A stretch of 64,000 nucleotides of DNA from Arthrobacter sp. MYb23 (GCF_002979775.1 NZ_PCPR01000003.1:124001-188000); one strand, 5' to 3'; positions 1-9,076 are shown, numbered from the stretch's first letter. Notes: a model not told the origin generated them from the letters alone. Numbers and translations are program-made.

Positions 1-1
1 G

Positions 2-439
2 TTGGATGAGGCCGGAGAACAGATCGTTGCCCAGGTTTCCACGGAATCGGTACCGGTGGCCCAGATCCGTTCAGTGGTCCTCAGCTACATGTATTCGCAG
101 CCCCAGGATTACAAGCCGTCTGATCCTGTCCGTGAAATGACGGTATCCATCGCCTGGTCCGGTGGCCAACGACTGGACATGGGCCCCGCAAGCTGCGGGG
201 ATCCCCAGTGTGAAGCCGATCATGGTTACAGCGGAACCATCGCCCAGGAAGACATTGTCCTGCGGATCAGCGCCGAGGCAGACGGGCTCCAGGCTGTTCA
301 GGACGCCAAGATTTTTGCCCGCGCACTGCGGGCAGTAAATACGGGCAACCCAACACCCGCCCAGCATGCCAGCATCCCTGCGCCGAGGCCGCGTTCGGGC
401 GTCTTCAGCAACCGCCTCAGCCGCGGACACCAGCGTTGA
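2..439 (+). CDS. DUF5998-like protein, 5'-truncated by window edge
   Basis: The reading frame is open from the first bases, so only the C-terminal part (about 145 residues) is visible and the true start lies upstream. The end of the protein is rich in Pro, Arg and Ser and looks disordered. It resembles the actinobacterial DUF5998 family, usually found just before an alkaline-phosphatase-family gene, as here. The stop codon overlaps a TTG that can start the next gene, suggesting co-transcription and coupled translation. Function unknown; the family name is recalled from context and not from a search. Confidence 0.6.
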   Translation: MDEAGEQIVAQVSTESVPVAQIRSVVLSYMYSQPQDYKPSDPVREMTVSIAWSGGQRLDMGPASCGDPQCEADHGYSGTIAQEDIVLRISAEADGLQAVQDAKIFARALRAVNTGNPTPAQHASIPAPRPRSGVFSNRLSRGHQR

Positions 440-1665
440 GGGAAACCGCACAGAACCCGGTGAACACCTCTGCGGGGAACACCCCGGCCGCAGACCTCCC
501 ATCGCCCCCGCTGTTCGGGAGCAAGTCCATAGCGGAAGTCCTTACCAGTTCGGCCGCATCCCTGGGCATGCCCGGCTTCACCAACCACCTTCACTTGCCA
601 CCAGCGCAGCGTGTCTGTGTGGTCCTCGCCGATGGCCTGGGCCGTAGCCTGTTGAAGCAGAAGTCTTCCCACACACCCTTCCTTCGATCGGTCATTGCGG
701 GCGGACAACGCAACGTCCCCACGTGGATCGACGCCGCCTTCCCCACCACCACTGCGGCTTCCCTCGCCAGCCTCGGCACAGGTCTGCCTGCCGGACAGCA
801 CGGAATGGTGGGCTACGACGTCCTCGACCCCGACCAAGACAAGGTAGTCAACCTCCTGGGAAACTGGGATTCGCACGTTGACCCCGCGCAGTGGCAGCCT
901 CACGCCACGGTCTTCGAAAGGCTGGCCGGGGAGCTGGACGTGGTTACGGTAAGCCTGCCGCAGTTCGCAAACTCACCGATGACCCAGGCTGCACTCCGGG
1001 GAAGCCGCTTTGTCGGCGGGACCACGCTGCATGCGCGGACCGCCGCGGCCGCTGAGGCAATGTCCGGCGGCGGCCGTTCGCTGATGTACTTCTACGCCAA
1101 CGAGCTGGACAAGGCCGGCCACCGCTACGGCTGCCAGTCGGACCGCTGGGAGCACCAACTCGAAGAACTCGACTCCACAGTGAAAAGGCTCTCCACCACT
1201 CTGCCTGCCGGGACCACCATCCTGCTGACCGGCGACCACGGCATGTTGGACGTGCCTGAATCCCAGAGGATCGACTACTCCGCTGATGAAGCTCTGGTGG
1301 CCGGAGTCCGTCACACTGCCGGGGAGCCCCGCATGGTGCATCTCTATCTTGAACCGGATGCCACCCCTGCACACACGGAATCTTTGATTGAAGCCTGGCG
1401 TTCGCGCTTTGGTGAAAGAATCTGGGCCTTTACCCGGGAGCAGGCCGTTGACGCAGGCTTGTTCGGCGCGGTGCGGCCCGAGGTCGCTCCCCGGATTGGC
1501 GATGTCATGATTGCGGCTCGGGACACCTTGGCCCTTTATGACACGCGGCGGGCCCGGCCGGCTTCACTGGAAGTGGTGGGCCAGCACGGATCGCTGACCA
1601 AAGCCGAACGCGAAGTACCGTTGCTGTGTTTCGCCGCGGCAGGTAAAAAGGGCAAACGTGGCTGA
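436..1665 (+). CDS. Alkaline-phosphatase-superfamily nucleotide pyrophosphatase/phosphodiesterase
   Basis: About 409 residues of the alkaline phosphatase superfamily, NPP-like branch. The metal-binding pattern is visible: Asp in LADGLG (about residue 66), a candidate nucleophile Thr in FPTTTAAS (104-106), Asp/His in ANELDKAGH, Asp-His in TGDHGM and a final His in VGQHGSLT. It likely hydrolyses phosphodiesters or phosphomonoesters with two divalent metals; the substrate cannot be read from sequence. No signal peptide is visible, so it is probably cytoplasmic. The start used is TTG at 436, overlapping the previous stop; GTG at 460 is an in-frame alternative. It overlaps the thymidine kinase start by 8 bases. 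Confidence 0.85.
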   Translation: MRETAQNPVNTSAGNTPAADLPSPPLFGSKSIAEVLTSSAASLGMPGFTNHLHLPPAQRVCVVLADGLGRSLLKQKSSHTPFLRSVIAGGQRNVPTWIDAAFPTTTAASLASLGTGLPAGQHGMVGYDVLDPDQDKVVNLLGNWDSHVDPAQWQPHATVFERLAGELDVVTVSLPQFANSPMTQAALRGSRFVGGTTLHARTAAAAEAMSGGGRSLMYFYANELDKAGHRYGCQSDRWEHQLEELDSTVKRLSTTLPAGTTILLTGDHGMLDVPESQRIDYSADEALVAGVRHTAGEPRMVHLYLEPDATPAHTESLIEAWRSRFGERIWAFTREQAVDAGLFGAVRPEVAPRIGDVMIAARDTLALYDTRRARPASLEVVGQHGSLTKAEREVPLLCFAAAGKKGKRG

Positions 1666-2419
1666 GCTGGTCTTCTTCTCAGGCACCATGGACTGCGGCA
1701 AGTCCACCCTGGCTCTCCAAATGGACCATAACCACCGTGCACGTGGACGGGGAGGTGTCCGGTTCAGCTGTAACGACCGAGCAGGTGATTCAACCATCTC
1801 CAGCAGGCTGGGCCTTCAAACCGATGCCGTGGAAGTTGTGGACAGCACCGATTTCTGGGACGAAGTGGTGGCCCGGCGAACCAACGGGCTCCGCGTGGAC
1901 TACCTGATTTGTGACGAGGCCCAGTTCTACTCGCCCGTCCAAGTTGAGCAGTTGGCCCGGGTGGTGGATGAGATGGAGGTGGACGTCTTCGCCTTCGGCA
2001 TCACATCAGACTTCCGCACCCGCTTGTTTCCCGGTTCACAGCGGCTCATTGAACTTGCAGACAAAGTGCAGGTGCTCCAGGTTGAAGCTTTGTGCTGGTG
2101 CGGCCGACGTGCAACCCAAAACGCCCGCACCGTGAACGGCATCATGGTGGTGGAAGGTGATCAAGTGATGGTGGGCGACGTCGCACCCCAAAACGGCGGC
2201 GACGACGCCGTACACATGGAGGCGGTGCACGTGCAGGACACCCTGCCCATGGAGACAGTGCCCGCGCAGGTGGTGGGGTACGAGACGCTGTGCCGCCGCC
2301 ACTACATGAGGCGTGTAACGGCCCATGGCGCTCATCTGATGGCCGGAGCAGACCAGCTGCTGCCGTTCGACATCGATGCCTGCCTCTGGCCCGGCGCAGG
2401 GGCTCTTCGGCAAAGCTAG
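1658..2419 (+). CDS. tdk: Thymidine kinase (type II)
   Basis: Salvage enzyme phosphorylating thymidine with ATP. The Walker A motif GTMDCGKST is at residues 9-17, the DEAQF motif at 86-90, and zinc-ligand cysteines occur in CWCGR (146-148) with a second set in CRRH near 218. At 253 residues it is longer than the roughly 190-200 of classical enzymes, with an acidic insert near 170-190 between the cysteine pairs. The start is GTG at 1658, inside the end of the preceding phosphodiesterase gene. The stop is followed by a hairpin shared with the convergent sepH. Confidence 0.88.
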   Translation: MAELVFFSGTMDCGKSTLALQMDHNHRARGRGGVRFSCNDRAGDSTISSRLGLQTDAVEVVDSTDFWDEVVARRTNGLRVDYLICDEAQFYSPVQVEQLARVVDEMEVDVFAFGITSDFRTRLFPGSQRLIELADKVQVLQVEALCWCGRRATQNARTVNGIMVVEGDQVMVGDVAPQNGGDDAVHMEAVHVQDTLPMETVPAQVVGYETLCRRHYMRRVTAHGAHLMAGADQLLPFDIDACLWPGAGALRQS

Positions 2420-2424
2420 CCGAT

Positions 2425-2453
2425 CCTGCCCCGCCGGGATCCAGCGGGGCAGG
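2425..2453. terminator. Bidirectional hairpin between tdk and sepH
   Basis: Perfect 10-bp stem (CCTGCCCCGC / GCGGGGCAGG) with a 9-nt loop, lying between the convergent stops of tdk and sepH. There is no U-run, as is common for high-GC terminators. Confidence 0.6.
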
Positions 2454-2488
2454 TGACTAGCCAGCCGGTTTTCCACCAGCCGGTGAAG

Positions 2489-3829
2489 TCAGTCGCCGCG
2501 GGCTCCGAACACGATCTCATCCCAGCTGGGGATGCTGGACCGCTTGGGGCGGGAAGGCTGGCGTTCCGCAGGGGCATCAATGTCCTTGCGAGTCTCTGCG
2601 TCTTTCTGATCCTCCGACGGCGTCTCATCCCGGCTGACGTCATGGGCCGATGGCGCGCCGGCGGCTTCCTCGTCGGCCTGTGGCCTCGGTTTGCCACTGC
2701 CGCCCAGAAGTTCGTCAAGACCCGCAGGTTTACGGCCCGTCAGCGAAGTGACAGGCCGCAGTGGGCTGGCTACCACCGTTATTTCACGGGTGTCGGTGCT
2801 CACTCCATTGTGGAGCTTGAGGGAGTCATCATCAGCGTCGTGGGATTCGACGTGCTGCGGAGCAAGGCTCAGCCGCGACAACATTGAAGGGCGGCCGTCT
2901 TTACGTGCTGGCTCTTCAGCGCTGGTGGCCACCGGCTTGGCATCTTCGAGGCCGGTATCTTCGGCCGCCTCGTCAAGTTCTTCACCGGGCCGGGGGTGGG
3001 CGGCGGGGACGTTGCTCAGCAGTACAGCCAAGGCGTCGTCGCCGTCTTCGTCCACGCCCAGGCGTTGGCCACGCCGTGAACGGAGCATTTCAAGGAGGCT
3101 GTCAGATTCTTTCGCGGACGCGCGTGCGGCTGATTCGGCGTCGGACTCGAAATCGAACGGCCTGTCCGAGACGGCAGCAAGCCGCCGGGCGGGGACCGGG
3201 CCGTCCATCGGCTCAAGTTCACTGAGTTGCTGTGCCCAACGGTTGGCGTTCTGCAGCGACTTGCGTTGGGGACTGAAGGTCCACATGGCAGGCGGTTCTT
3301 CGCCGATGCTTCCGTGAGCGCCGGGAACAGTTTCGAAACGTGCGACCACTGTCCAAGTGCCGTCCGGACGTCGCCATGAATCCCAGTCCACCGTGGAGGA
3401 ATCAATGCCGTGCGCCGAGAGCCGGTAGTCAACCATCTCGCCGAGAGTGGCCGGGTTATCGCCAAAAGCGGAGCGGTAGATCTCATGACCGGGAGCAGGG
3501 GAGGCAACCTCGATGTTGCGGGCCTGGCGGACGACGTACTCGCGCTCTGCAAGGACAGGGCCTTCATAGCGTTGGACGTTGGCAAGGGGGAGGCCGGACA
3601 GTTCGGCAACTTCGGTGGCCGTGGCACCGCTGCGGATCCTGGCCTGGATGTCGCGGGGCGACATGGCAATAGCCGTGTTGGAGGCGCGCGCCGCCACCTG
3701 GGCAGGGGTGCGGCTCGCCGCGGCCCTGAGGGCTTCGTCGATCGGAAGCTGGAACATCGCACCACCCGGGCCGCTCAAGAGCAGATGCCCGCCGTCGTCG
3801 TGGACGCCTACCAGTCGTAGATCCTGCAT
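2489..3829 (-). CDS. sepH: Septation protein SepH
   Basis: About 446 residues, starting MQDLRLVGVHDDG as in the actinobacterial SepH family (formerly DUF3071). SepH binds FtsZ and helps assemble Z-rings at the septum. The N-terminal part carries a helix-turn-helix-like stretch (DIQARIRSGATATEVAELSG); the middle and C-terminal half is long, acidic and low-complexity; the C-terminus ends with the conserved SIPSWDEIVFG segment. The ATG at 3829 is chosen because GGAGGG sits just upstream and the family begins here; the frame stays open upstream, but that extension is not family-like. Confidence 0.92.
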   Translation of the reverse strand: MQDLRLVGVHDDGGHLLLSGPGGAMFQLPIDEALRAAASRTPAQVAARASNTAIAMSPRDIQARIRSGATATEVAELSGLPLANVQRYEGPVLAEREYVVRQARNIEVASPAPGHEIYRSAFGDNPATLGEMVDYRLSAHGIDSSTVDWDSWRRPDGTWTVVARFETVPGAHGSIGEEPPAMWTFSPQRKSLQNANRWAQQLSELEPMDGPVPARRLAAVSDRPFDFESDAESAARASAKESDSLLEMLRSRRGQRLGVDEDGDDALAVLLSNVPAAHPRPGEELDEAAEDTGLEDAKPVATSAEEPARKDGRPSMLSRLSLAPQHVESHDADDDSLKLHNGVSTDTREITVVASPLRPVTSLTGRKPAGLDELLGGSGKPRPQADEEAAGAPSAHDVSRDETPSEDQKDAETRKDIDAPAERQPSRPKRSSIPSWDEIVFGARGD

Positions 3830-4129
3830 AACACCCTCCACCACATGGCATAACTGACATTCGAAACTCTGCCACCCGCGGGGGTCTTTTCCTACTAGGA
3901 CAAAGGGCGTGCCGTGATATTCCGCTGAAAACAGTTCGATTCCGACGGGCTTTCCAGCCAACATTCACCCAAAACAACGCCTATGGACATTCGGGGCAGG
4001 GGGGAGGACAATCTGGCCGATATCGGGCACAAATCCGGGGCGTCCGGCGTTTCCCCGTTAAACCGGATGCAGGCAACTTCCAGCATCCGCTTTCCCACCC
4101 GGAACTGGTAAGGAGGACGAAGAAGGACC
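3830..4129. other. Divergent intergenic region sepH / DUF4193 gene
   Basis: About 300 bases separate the two divergent starts. The sepH side has a good Shine-Dalgarno directly before its ATG. The DUF4193 side has TAAGGAGG about 17 bases upstream and a second purine tract GAAGAAGGA close to ATG. I see no further gene, repeat or clear operator. Confidence 0.5.
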
Positions 4130-4429
4130 ATGGCCACGGACTACGATGCCCCTCGAAAAACAGAGGAAGACGTCAGCGAGGATTCCCTGGAAGAGCTCAA
4201 GAATAGCCAATCAGGGAAGCAGTCCTCAGCGGTGGACGTCGATGAGACCGACCTTGCCGAAGGCTTTGAGTTACCGGGCGCGGATCTCTCCGGTGAAGAA
4301 CTCCTCATTCAGGTGATGCCACCGCAGCCGGACGAATTTACGTGCTTCAACTGTTTCCTGGTCAAACACAAGTCCCAGATCGCCGCGGAAAGGGGCGGTC
4401 ACCAATATTGCTACGAGTGTGAGAGCTAG
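4130..4429 (+). CDS. DUF4193 domain protein, small acidic zinc-ribbon-like
   Basis: 99-residue acidic protein of the DUF4193 family found throughout Actinobacteria. The N-terminal two thirds are Glu/Asp/Ser-rich; the C-terminus has CFNCF (residues about 74-77) and CYEC near the end, a CxxC pair typical of a small zinc ribbon. The fold suggests a nucleic-acid or protein-binding accessory factor, but no function is established. It ends in a 4-base tail-to-tail overlap with the DUF3093 gene. Confidence 0.88.
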   Translation: MATDYDAPRKTEEDVSEDSLEELKNSQSGKQSSAVDVDETDLAEGFELPGADLSGEELLIQVMPPQPDEFTCFNCFLVKHKSQIAAERGGHQYCYECES

Positions 4430-4923
4430 CTCTTGGAAGGAGTCAGTGCCGAAACGAGCTCATCCGGACGTCGGGATGACGCCAACCAGTAAGGGGTCCG
4501 GTCTGCGGGGTCGGTGATTTCAATCTTGACCACCGGGTCAATCCACCCGCGGAAGCACATAAAGGCCAACCCATTCAGGCGGGGGCCGCGCTCGGCGGTG
4601 GCCTCGGCTTTTGTGAACGCCTGGACCGAGCCTACGAATTTGCGGTCAATGCTCGCCCGGCCCACCCTGACGGTGTCAGTGGTGACGGTGATGGTGGGAG
4701 TGGACAGCACCAGCATGATGGTCATGATGGCCAGCAGGACAACGGCAGCGATGATGCCGGTGGCTGCACTGATGGGACCAAACATCAGGACGCCCGCGCC
4801 GGACAGGCCAACAACCACAATCCAGATCCACACGGACGGCCACAGCTTCTCGGTGTACAGGACCTCGGAGGCCGATGGGGTGTTCCGGGCAGGAACGGGG
4901 GAGGACTGGTCAGGCGTAGGCAT
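4426..4923 (-). CDS. DUF3093 domain membrane protein
   Basis: 165-residue protein with two adjacent hydrophobic helices (about residues 28-72) and a soluble C-terminal domain ([13 protein letters not shown], then [12 protein letters not shown]), matching actinobacterial DUF3093 proteins that sit next to dut. Function unknown; likely inner-membrane with a cytoplasmic C-terminal domain. The ATG at 4923 is preceded 6 nt upstream by a TAAGCT box, suggesting a leaderless mRNA. It is divergent from dut with a gap of about 106 bases. Confidence 0.85.
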   Translation of the reverse strand: MPTPDQSSPVPARNTPSASEVLYTEKLWPSVWIWIVVVGLSGAGVLMFGPISAATGIIAAVVLLAIMTIMLVLSTPTITVTTDTVRVGRASIDRKFVGSVQAFTKAEATAERGPRLNGLAFMCFRGWIDPVVKIEITDPADRTPYWLASSRRPDELVSALTPSKS

Positions 4924-4929
4924 GGATCC

Positions 4930-4935
4930 AGCTTA
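4930..4935 (-). promoter_or_regulatory. Putative -10 box, leaderless start of DUF3093 gene
   Basis: TAAGCT on the minus strand, with 6 nt between the box and the ATG; too close for a normal leader or Shine-Dalgarno site. Confidence 0.5.
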
Positions 4936-5015
4936 TCGGGCGTTGGCCCCCGGCTGCGCCCTCCTGCGCGGTCGGTCCCGGGTGGCTGGACCGGCTCAGG
5001 AGAATCAAGTCCCGG

Positions 5016-5021
5016 TAGAAT
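5016..5021 (+). promoter_or_regulatory. Putative -10 box, leaderless start of dut
   Basis: TAGAAT followed by 8 nt and then GTG. Transcription would begin at or next to the start codon. Confidence 0.55.
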
Positions 5022-5029
5022 GGACCACT

Positions 5030-5569
5030 GTGAGTAACGAGACCGCAGTATTCAGTAAAGATGCCGCTTCCGCAGTCGCGGACAGCAGCGAAACCACCGC
5101 AGCATATGGCGCCCCCACTCTGGAGGTGCAGTTGAAAATGCTCGACGCCGGCCTGGAGGCCCCGTCGTATGCCCACCCTGGAGATGCTGGTGCCGATCTC
5201 CGCTCGCGTGAGGATGTTCACCTTGCCCCCGGTGAACGCAAACTCGTTCCAACAGGTGTCTCCATTGCACTGCCGGACGGATTCGTGGCTCTGATCCACC
5301 CCCGTTCCGGACTCGCAACCAAACACGGGCTGACGGTTGTCAATGCTCCCGGGACCGTGGATGCCGGGTACCGTGGCGAAATTGCCGTCACGCTCCTGAA
5401 TACCGACCAAAACCATGCCATTGACCTCAAGCGCGGCGATAGAATTGCACAGATGGTGATTCAGCGCGTCGAATACGCGCAGTTTGTTGCTGTTGACCAA
5501 CTGTCCGATTCCGTTCGGGGAACCGGCGGCTTCGGCTCGACGGGCGGCTTCAACGCACCGAAGGCCTGA
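5030..5569 (+). CDS. dut: dUTP diphosphatase (dUTPase)
   Basis: Hydrolyses dUTP to dUMP and pyrophosphate, keeping uracil out of DNA and supplying dUMP for dTMP synthesis. The five trimeric dUTPase motifs are present in order: [34 protein letters not shown], and C-terminal [10 protein letters not shown]. About 179 residues, including an N-terminal extension of about 35 residues. The GTG at 5030 is chosen because the frame upstream runs antisense through DUF3093 and the TAGAAT box lies 8 nt before it. Confidence 0.95.
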   Translation: MSNETAVFSKDAASAVADSSETTAAYGAPTLEVQLKMLDAGLEAPSYAHPGDAGADLRSREDVHLAPGERKLVPTGVSIALPDGFVALIHPRSGLATKHGLTVVNAPGTVDAGYRGEIAVTLLNTDQNHAIDLKRGDRIAQMVIQRVEYAQFVAVDQLSDSVRGTGGFGSTGGFNAPKA

Positions 5570-5685
5570 GAAACTACTGAACCTTGCGTACCGCACGCCG
5601 ACGCTTGACGCATGGGAGCGGTTTAGCGAGGTTTAACGTGGTTGCGGTTTACTTGGGGATAGACCACTACTAAGGAGAAAACCCA

Positions 5686-6444
5686 ATGCTTTTTGGGCGC
5701 GGCAAAAAGTCCAAGGACGGGCAACCGGAAACCGCCGGCACCGTCGAGGAATCCGGTACCGAGGCACCAAGTTCTGAACCAGGTGGTTCCGGCACTCCCG
5801 GTGACTTCCGGCTCGGCAAGGGTCCCTTGGACATCGACGAAATCGAAAGCCGCGATGGCTATGTGGACCTCGGTGCACTGCTGATCGCACCGGCCGAGGG
5901 TCTCCAGCTGCGGCTTGAGGTGGAAGAAGCCACCCAGCGCGTAGTCGCCGTGACCATGGACCTCAACGGTTCCAGCCTGCAGCTCCAGGCGTTTGCGGCA
6001 CCACGTTCCGAGGGACTGTGGGATGAGATCCGTGAACAGATCACCCAATCGGTGGCGAGCCAAGGCGGGGAGACCGAAGAAGTTTCCGGAACTTTCGGCA
6101 CTGAACTCGTGGCCAAACTGCCTGCCGAAGCGGCAGACGGCAGCAAAGGCTTCCGGGCAGCCCGTTTCATGGGTGTTGACGGGCCGCGGTGGTTCCTCCG
6201 CGGTGTCCTGGGCGGACAGGCTGCCTTGGAGCGTGATGCCGCAGCAGGACTGGAAGAGCTCTTCCGCAAGGTGGTAGTGATCCGTGGCGATAATCCGATG
6301 CCTCCGCGCGAGCTGCTGCAGCTGCGGTTGCCCAAGGATGCTGCGGTACCCGGCCAGGCCGGCGCTCCCCAAGGTTCGGTTCCTCCTGCAGATCCCGCCT
6401 TGCAGCAGCCGGAGCGAGGGCCGGAGATCACCCAGATTGGCTGA
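5686..6444 (+). CDS. DUF3710 domain protein
   Basis: 252-residue soluble protein of the DUF3710 family, found beside dut in Actinobacteria. It opens with a basic patch (MLFGRGKKSKDG), then an acidic low-complexity stretch, then the conserved domain from about residue 43 (FRLGKGPLDIDEI) including RWFLRGVLGG near 170. AAGGAG sits 7 bases before ATG. It overlaps the following OB-fold gene and likely heads an operon with it and the DUF3159 gene. Function unknown. Confidence 0.88.
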   Translation: MLFGRGKKSKDGQPETAGTVEESGTEAPSSEPGGSGTPGDFRLGKGPLDIDEIESRDGYVDLGALLIAPAEGLQLRLEVEEATQRVVAVTMDLNGSSLQLQAFAAPRSEGLWDEIREQITQSVASQGGETEEVSGTFGTELVAKLPAEAADGSKGFRAARFMGVDGPRWFLRGVLGGQAALERDAAAGLEELFRKVVVIRGDNPMPPRELLQLRLPKDAAVPGQAGAPQGSVPPADPALQQPERGPEITQIG

Positions 6445-6814
6445 TGAATCGGGCCGCAACGGGGTGGCCGGCCAAGGTCCCGAACGGCAGGGAGTGCGTG
6501 ATCTCCCTGCCAGGGGCCGGGCAACGTGCACCGGCTTCATCGAGTCGGTCACACACCAGCCACCCAGCGAGCAGCCATTTTTCTCCGCTGTGGTGGTCGA
6601 CTCCGTGCGTCAAGGACCTGTGCCGGACACAGGGGCTGGCAGAGTCAGGAAGCCCTACGACCGCCTCCGCGTGATTTGGCTGGGCAGGACCCGCGTTCCA
6701 GGCATTGAAGCCGGCGTGGAACTCCGCTTGGACGGCATGGTGACCCAGGTTGATGGCCTTCCGGCCATGTTCAATCCCCGCTACGAAATACTTTCCCGTC
6801 AGGAGCACCTATGA
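6437..6814 (+). CDS. OB-fold nucleic-acid-binding domain protein
   Basis: About 125 residues. The first 25 are variable; the rest (CTGFIESVTHQ ... RLRVIWLGRTRVPGIEAGVELRLDGMV) reads as the short OB-fold protein that Actinobacteria carry between DUF3710 and DUF3159 genes. TTG at 6437 is the most likely start: it overlaps the end of DUF3710 and gives the expected length, while the frame further upstream lies within that gene. It ends in an ATGA overlap with the next gene. Probable single-stranded nucleic-acid binder; target unknown. Confidence 0.75.
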   Translation: MADESGRNGVAGQGPERQGVRDLPARGRATCTGFIESVTHQPPSEQPFFSAVVVDSVRQGPVPDTGAGRVRKPYDRLRVIWLGRTRVPGIEAGVELRLDGMVTQVDGLPAMFNPRYEILSRQEHL

Positions 6815-7593
6815 CCGTGGCCAACGGTTCAGAACCGAAGGACGCGGGGCGCGATACGCCCCGCGAGAACGAAGAACTGCCCATGGATGCGCCAAAATCC
6901 GGCACGGAAGGGCCCACCGTGTCCGATCTCGCTGCCGGGTATGCCGAAAAAGCCGGACTGCACCGGAACAGCGCAGGCCACGTGGACATGCTGAAGTCCG
7001 CCGGCGGTGTGCAGGGCATTGCCGAGAGCATCCTCCCGGGATTAGTGTTCCTGGTGGTTTTCACCATCACGCGGGATCTCACGCCGGCCCTCATCGCGGC
7101 CTTGGCTGCGGCCGCCGTCTTCACTGTGGTCCGCCTGATCCAGCGCCGTCCCTTGACTCAAGCGTTGGCGGGCGTGGTGGGGGTGGGTATTTCTGCCTGG
7201 CTGGCAAACACCACCGGCAAGGCCGAGGACTTCTACGTGCTGGGCTTCTTCACCAACATCGCGTACATCGCAGCCATGGTGCTGTCCATCGCCTTCAAAT
7301 GGCCGGTGGCCGGACTCCTCTTCGGCTTCGTACGGAACGAAGGACTGGAGTGGCGCAAAGATCCTGAGCGGCTCCGGGCCTACTCTTTGGGTACGTGGAT
7401 CGTGGTGGCTGTGCTGGCCCTGCGCCTTGTGGTGCAGGTCCCCTTGTACTTCATGGGCGAGCCCGGCCTGACAGCGTTGGCTACCACCAGGCTCCTGATG
7501 GGCGCCCCGCTGTACATACTGGGACTCTGGGTGGCTTGGCTGGTCACCAAGCCGGCACCTCAGCCGTCGAAGCCGTCGTCCTCAGCGGACTGA
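6811..7593 (+). CDS. DUF3159 domain integral membrane protein
   Basis: 260 residues: a hydrophilic N-terminal tail of about 75 residues, then about six hydrophobic helices (about residues 78-245) typical of DUF3159. The segment FGFVRNEGLEWRKDP between helices is the conserved family signature. Starts with an ATGA overlap with the OB-fold gene and ends overlapping by 34 bases, tail to tail, with a TrkA gene. Transport is possible but unproven. Confidence 0.87.
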   Translation: MTVANGSEPKDAGRDTPRENEELPMDAPKSGTEGPTVSDLAAGYAEKAGLHRNSAGHVDMLKSAGGVQGIAESILPGLVFLVVFTITRDLTPALIAALAAAAVFTVVRLIQRRPLTQALAGVVGVGISAWLANTTGKAEDFYVLGFFTNIAYIAAMVLSIAFKWPVAGLLFGFVRNEGLEWRKDPERLRAYSLGTWIVVAVLALRLVVQVPLYFMGEPGLTALATTRLLMGAPLYILGLWVAWLVTKPAPQPSKPSSSAD

Positions 7594-8297
7594 TCCACTG
7601 ATTCGGAAGACCCCTCACGCGGTTCCTGTCCGTCGTCGGACGTTGGTGACAACAGGGACCGCAAGCCGTCCTCGGCAGCGATGGTGGTGACAAAGAAGAG
7701 CTCGTCACCGCCGTCCAGGACATCATCACGCGTGGGCGTAATGGGCGCCTGATCACGCAGGATGGCAACCAGGGTGGCATCCTCGGGCCACTGAATTTCA
7801 CCCACCGTGCTGCCAATGACGTGGGAGTCATGCGGAACGGTGAATTCCACGATCGAGGCCACGCCCGTCTGCAAGGTCAACAGGCGCACGATGTCGCCGA
7901 TTTCGACGGCTTCTTCGACCAACGCCGTCATGAGCTGTGGAGTATTTACTGCTACGTCCACACCCCAGGAGTCGTTGAACATCCAGTCGTTCTTGGGGTT
8001 GTTCACGCGTCCCACAGTGCGGCCCACGCCGAATTCCGTCTTGGCCAGCAGGGACACCACCAGGTTAACTTTGTCGTCGCCGGTGGCAGAAACCACGACG
8101 TCGGCATCCTCGAGTTTTGCGTCCTGAAGGGTGCTGAGTTCGCAGGCATCGCCCACCAGCCAGCGGGCGCCACGCAAGCCGCTGCGTCCAATCACTTCGG
8201 GCTTCAGGTCAATGAGGAGGATCTGGTGCTTGTGGGCCAGCAGCTCACGCGCAATGGACGAGCCGACGCTGCCCGCGCCAACGATGACAACTTTCAC
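7560..8297 (-). CDS. TrkA-family potassium uptake regulatory protein (downstream copy)
   Basis: 245 residues with an N-terminal Rossmann RCK domain (VVIVGAGSVGSSIA at residues 3-16, acidic LLIDLKPE at the second strand) and a C-terminal TrkA-C domain. Such proteins bind NAD(H) or nucleotides and gate K+ channels or transporters from the cytoplasmic side. The last 25 residues are acidic and probably disordered. Its start overlaps the stop of the upstream TrkA gene by one base, so the two form an operon and probably a heteromeric gating ring. Confidence 0.9.
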   Translation of the reverse strand: MKVVIVGAGSVGSSIARELLAHKHQILLIDLKPEVIGRSGLRGARWLVGDACELSTLQDAKLEDADVVVSATGDDKVNLVVSLLAKTEFGVGRTVGRVNNPKNDWMFNDSWGVDVAVNTPQLMTALVEEAVEIGDIVRLLTLQTGVASIVEFTVPHDSHVIGSTVGEIQWPEDATLVAILRDQAPITPTRDDVLDGGDELFFVTTIAAEDGLRSLLSPTSDDGQEPREGSSESVDQSAEDDGFDG

Positions 8298-8971
8298 TAA
8301 GACTCCTTGGCGGGTGCTTTGGCGAGAATCCGGCTGATCTCGGACGTTCGGTCCAGGCTCACCATCGCGTGGACGGTATCACCCTCCTGGTATGCGGTGC
8401 CGGTTTGGGGCAACAGGCCTTCACCGAACCTGGTGAGGAAAGCGATGCGGATTCCGGCGGCGGACTCGATGGAGTCCAGGCTGTGTCCGATCCACGCTTC
8501 GTGCAGATCCACTTCGGCCAATACCAGTCGGCCGGAGGGCTCGCGGTAGTCGCCGGCGAGATGCTGCTCGGGAAGAATGCGCCGGAGTACCTGGTCAGCA
8601 CTCCAGCGCACTGCTGCCACCGTGGGGATTCCGAGCCGCTGGTAGATTTCGGCACGGCCGGGATCGTAGATCCGTGCCACCACATGGGCAACATGGAAGG
8701 TCTCCCGGGCAACCCGCGTGGCCAGGATGTTTGAATTGTCGCCGCTGGAGACGGCGGCGAAGGCGTAGGCCTCTTCCACACCCGCCTGCTTGAGGGTGTC
8801 GCGGTCGAAGCCGACTCCGGTGACTTTGCGTCCCGTAAAAGTGTTGCGCAATCGGCGGAAAGCCCGCTCGTCCTGGTCGATGATGGCCACGGAGTGACCG
8901 GCATCCTCCAAAGTGTGTGCCAGGGTTGCGCCAACACGGCCGCAACCCATGATCACGAAGTGAGCCACCAT
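8297..8971 (-). CDS. TrkA-family potassium uptake regulatory protein (upstream copy)
   Basis: 224 residues: RCK-N Rossmann domain (VIMGCGRVGATLA at residues 6-18, AIIDQDERAF) plus TrkA-C. It is distinct in sequence from the downstream copy. AGGAGAC lies just before ATG. It is divergent from the KimA-like permease across about 110 bases, the arrangement expected for a coordinately controlled potassium module. No Trk/Ktr pore subunit is in the window. Confidence 0.9.
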   Translation of the reverse strand: MVAHFVIMGCGRVGATLAHTLEDAGHSVAIIDQDERAFRRLRNTFTGRKVTGVGFDRDTLKQAGVEEAYAFAAVSSGDNSNILATRVARETFHVAHVVARIYDPGRAEIYQRLGIPTVAAVRWSADQVLRRILPEQHLAGDYREPSGRLVLAEVDLHEAWIGHSLDSIESAAGIRIAFLTRFGEGLLPQTGTAYQEGDTVHAMVSLDRTSEISRILAKAPAKES

Positions 8972-9070
8972 GTCTCCTAATGTCCGTCGTCCGTCCCGCT
9001 CGGTATGACTTTACCTTTGCGGCGGGCTTATCCCTGCGACGACCGTCATGACATCCCTGGGGATTCAGAG

Positions 9071-9076
9071 TAGCTT
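9071..9076 (+). promoter_or_regulatory. Putative -10 box, leaderless start of KimA-like permease
   Basis: TAGCTT with 6 nt to the GTG at 9083; no Shine-Dalgarno site fits in the gap. Confidence 0.45.

Noticed and set aside
3830-3964. N-terminal extension of SepH
   Set aside because: The frame is open for 45 more codons, but the family starts at MQDLRLVG and a Shine-Dalgarno site precedes that ATG.
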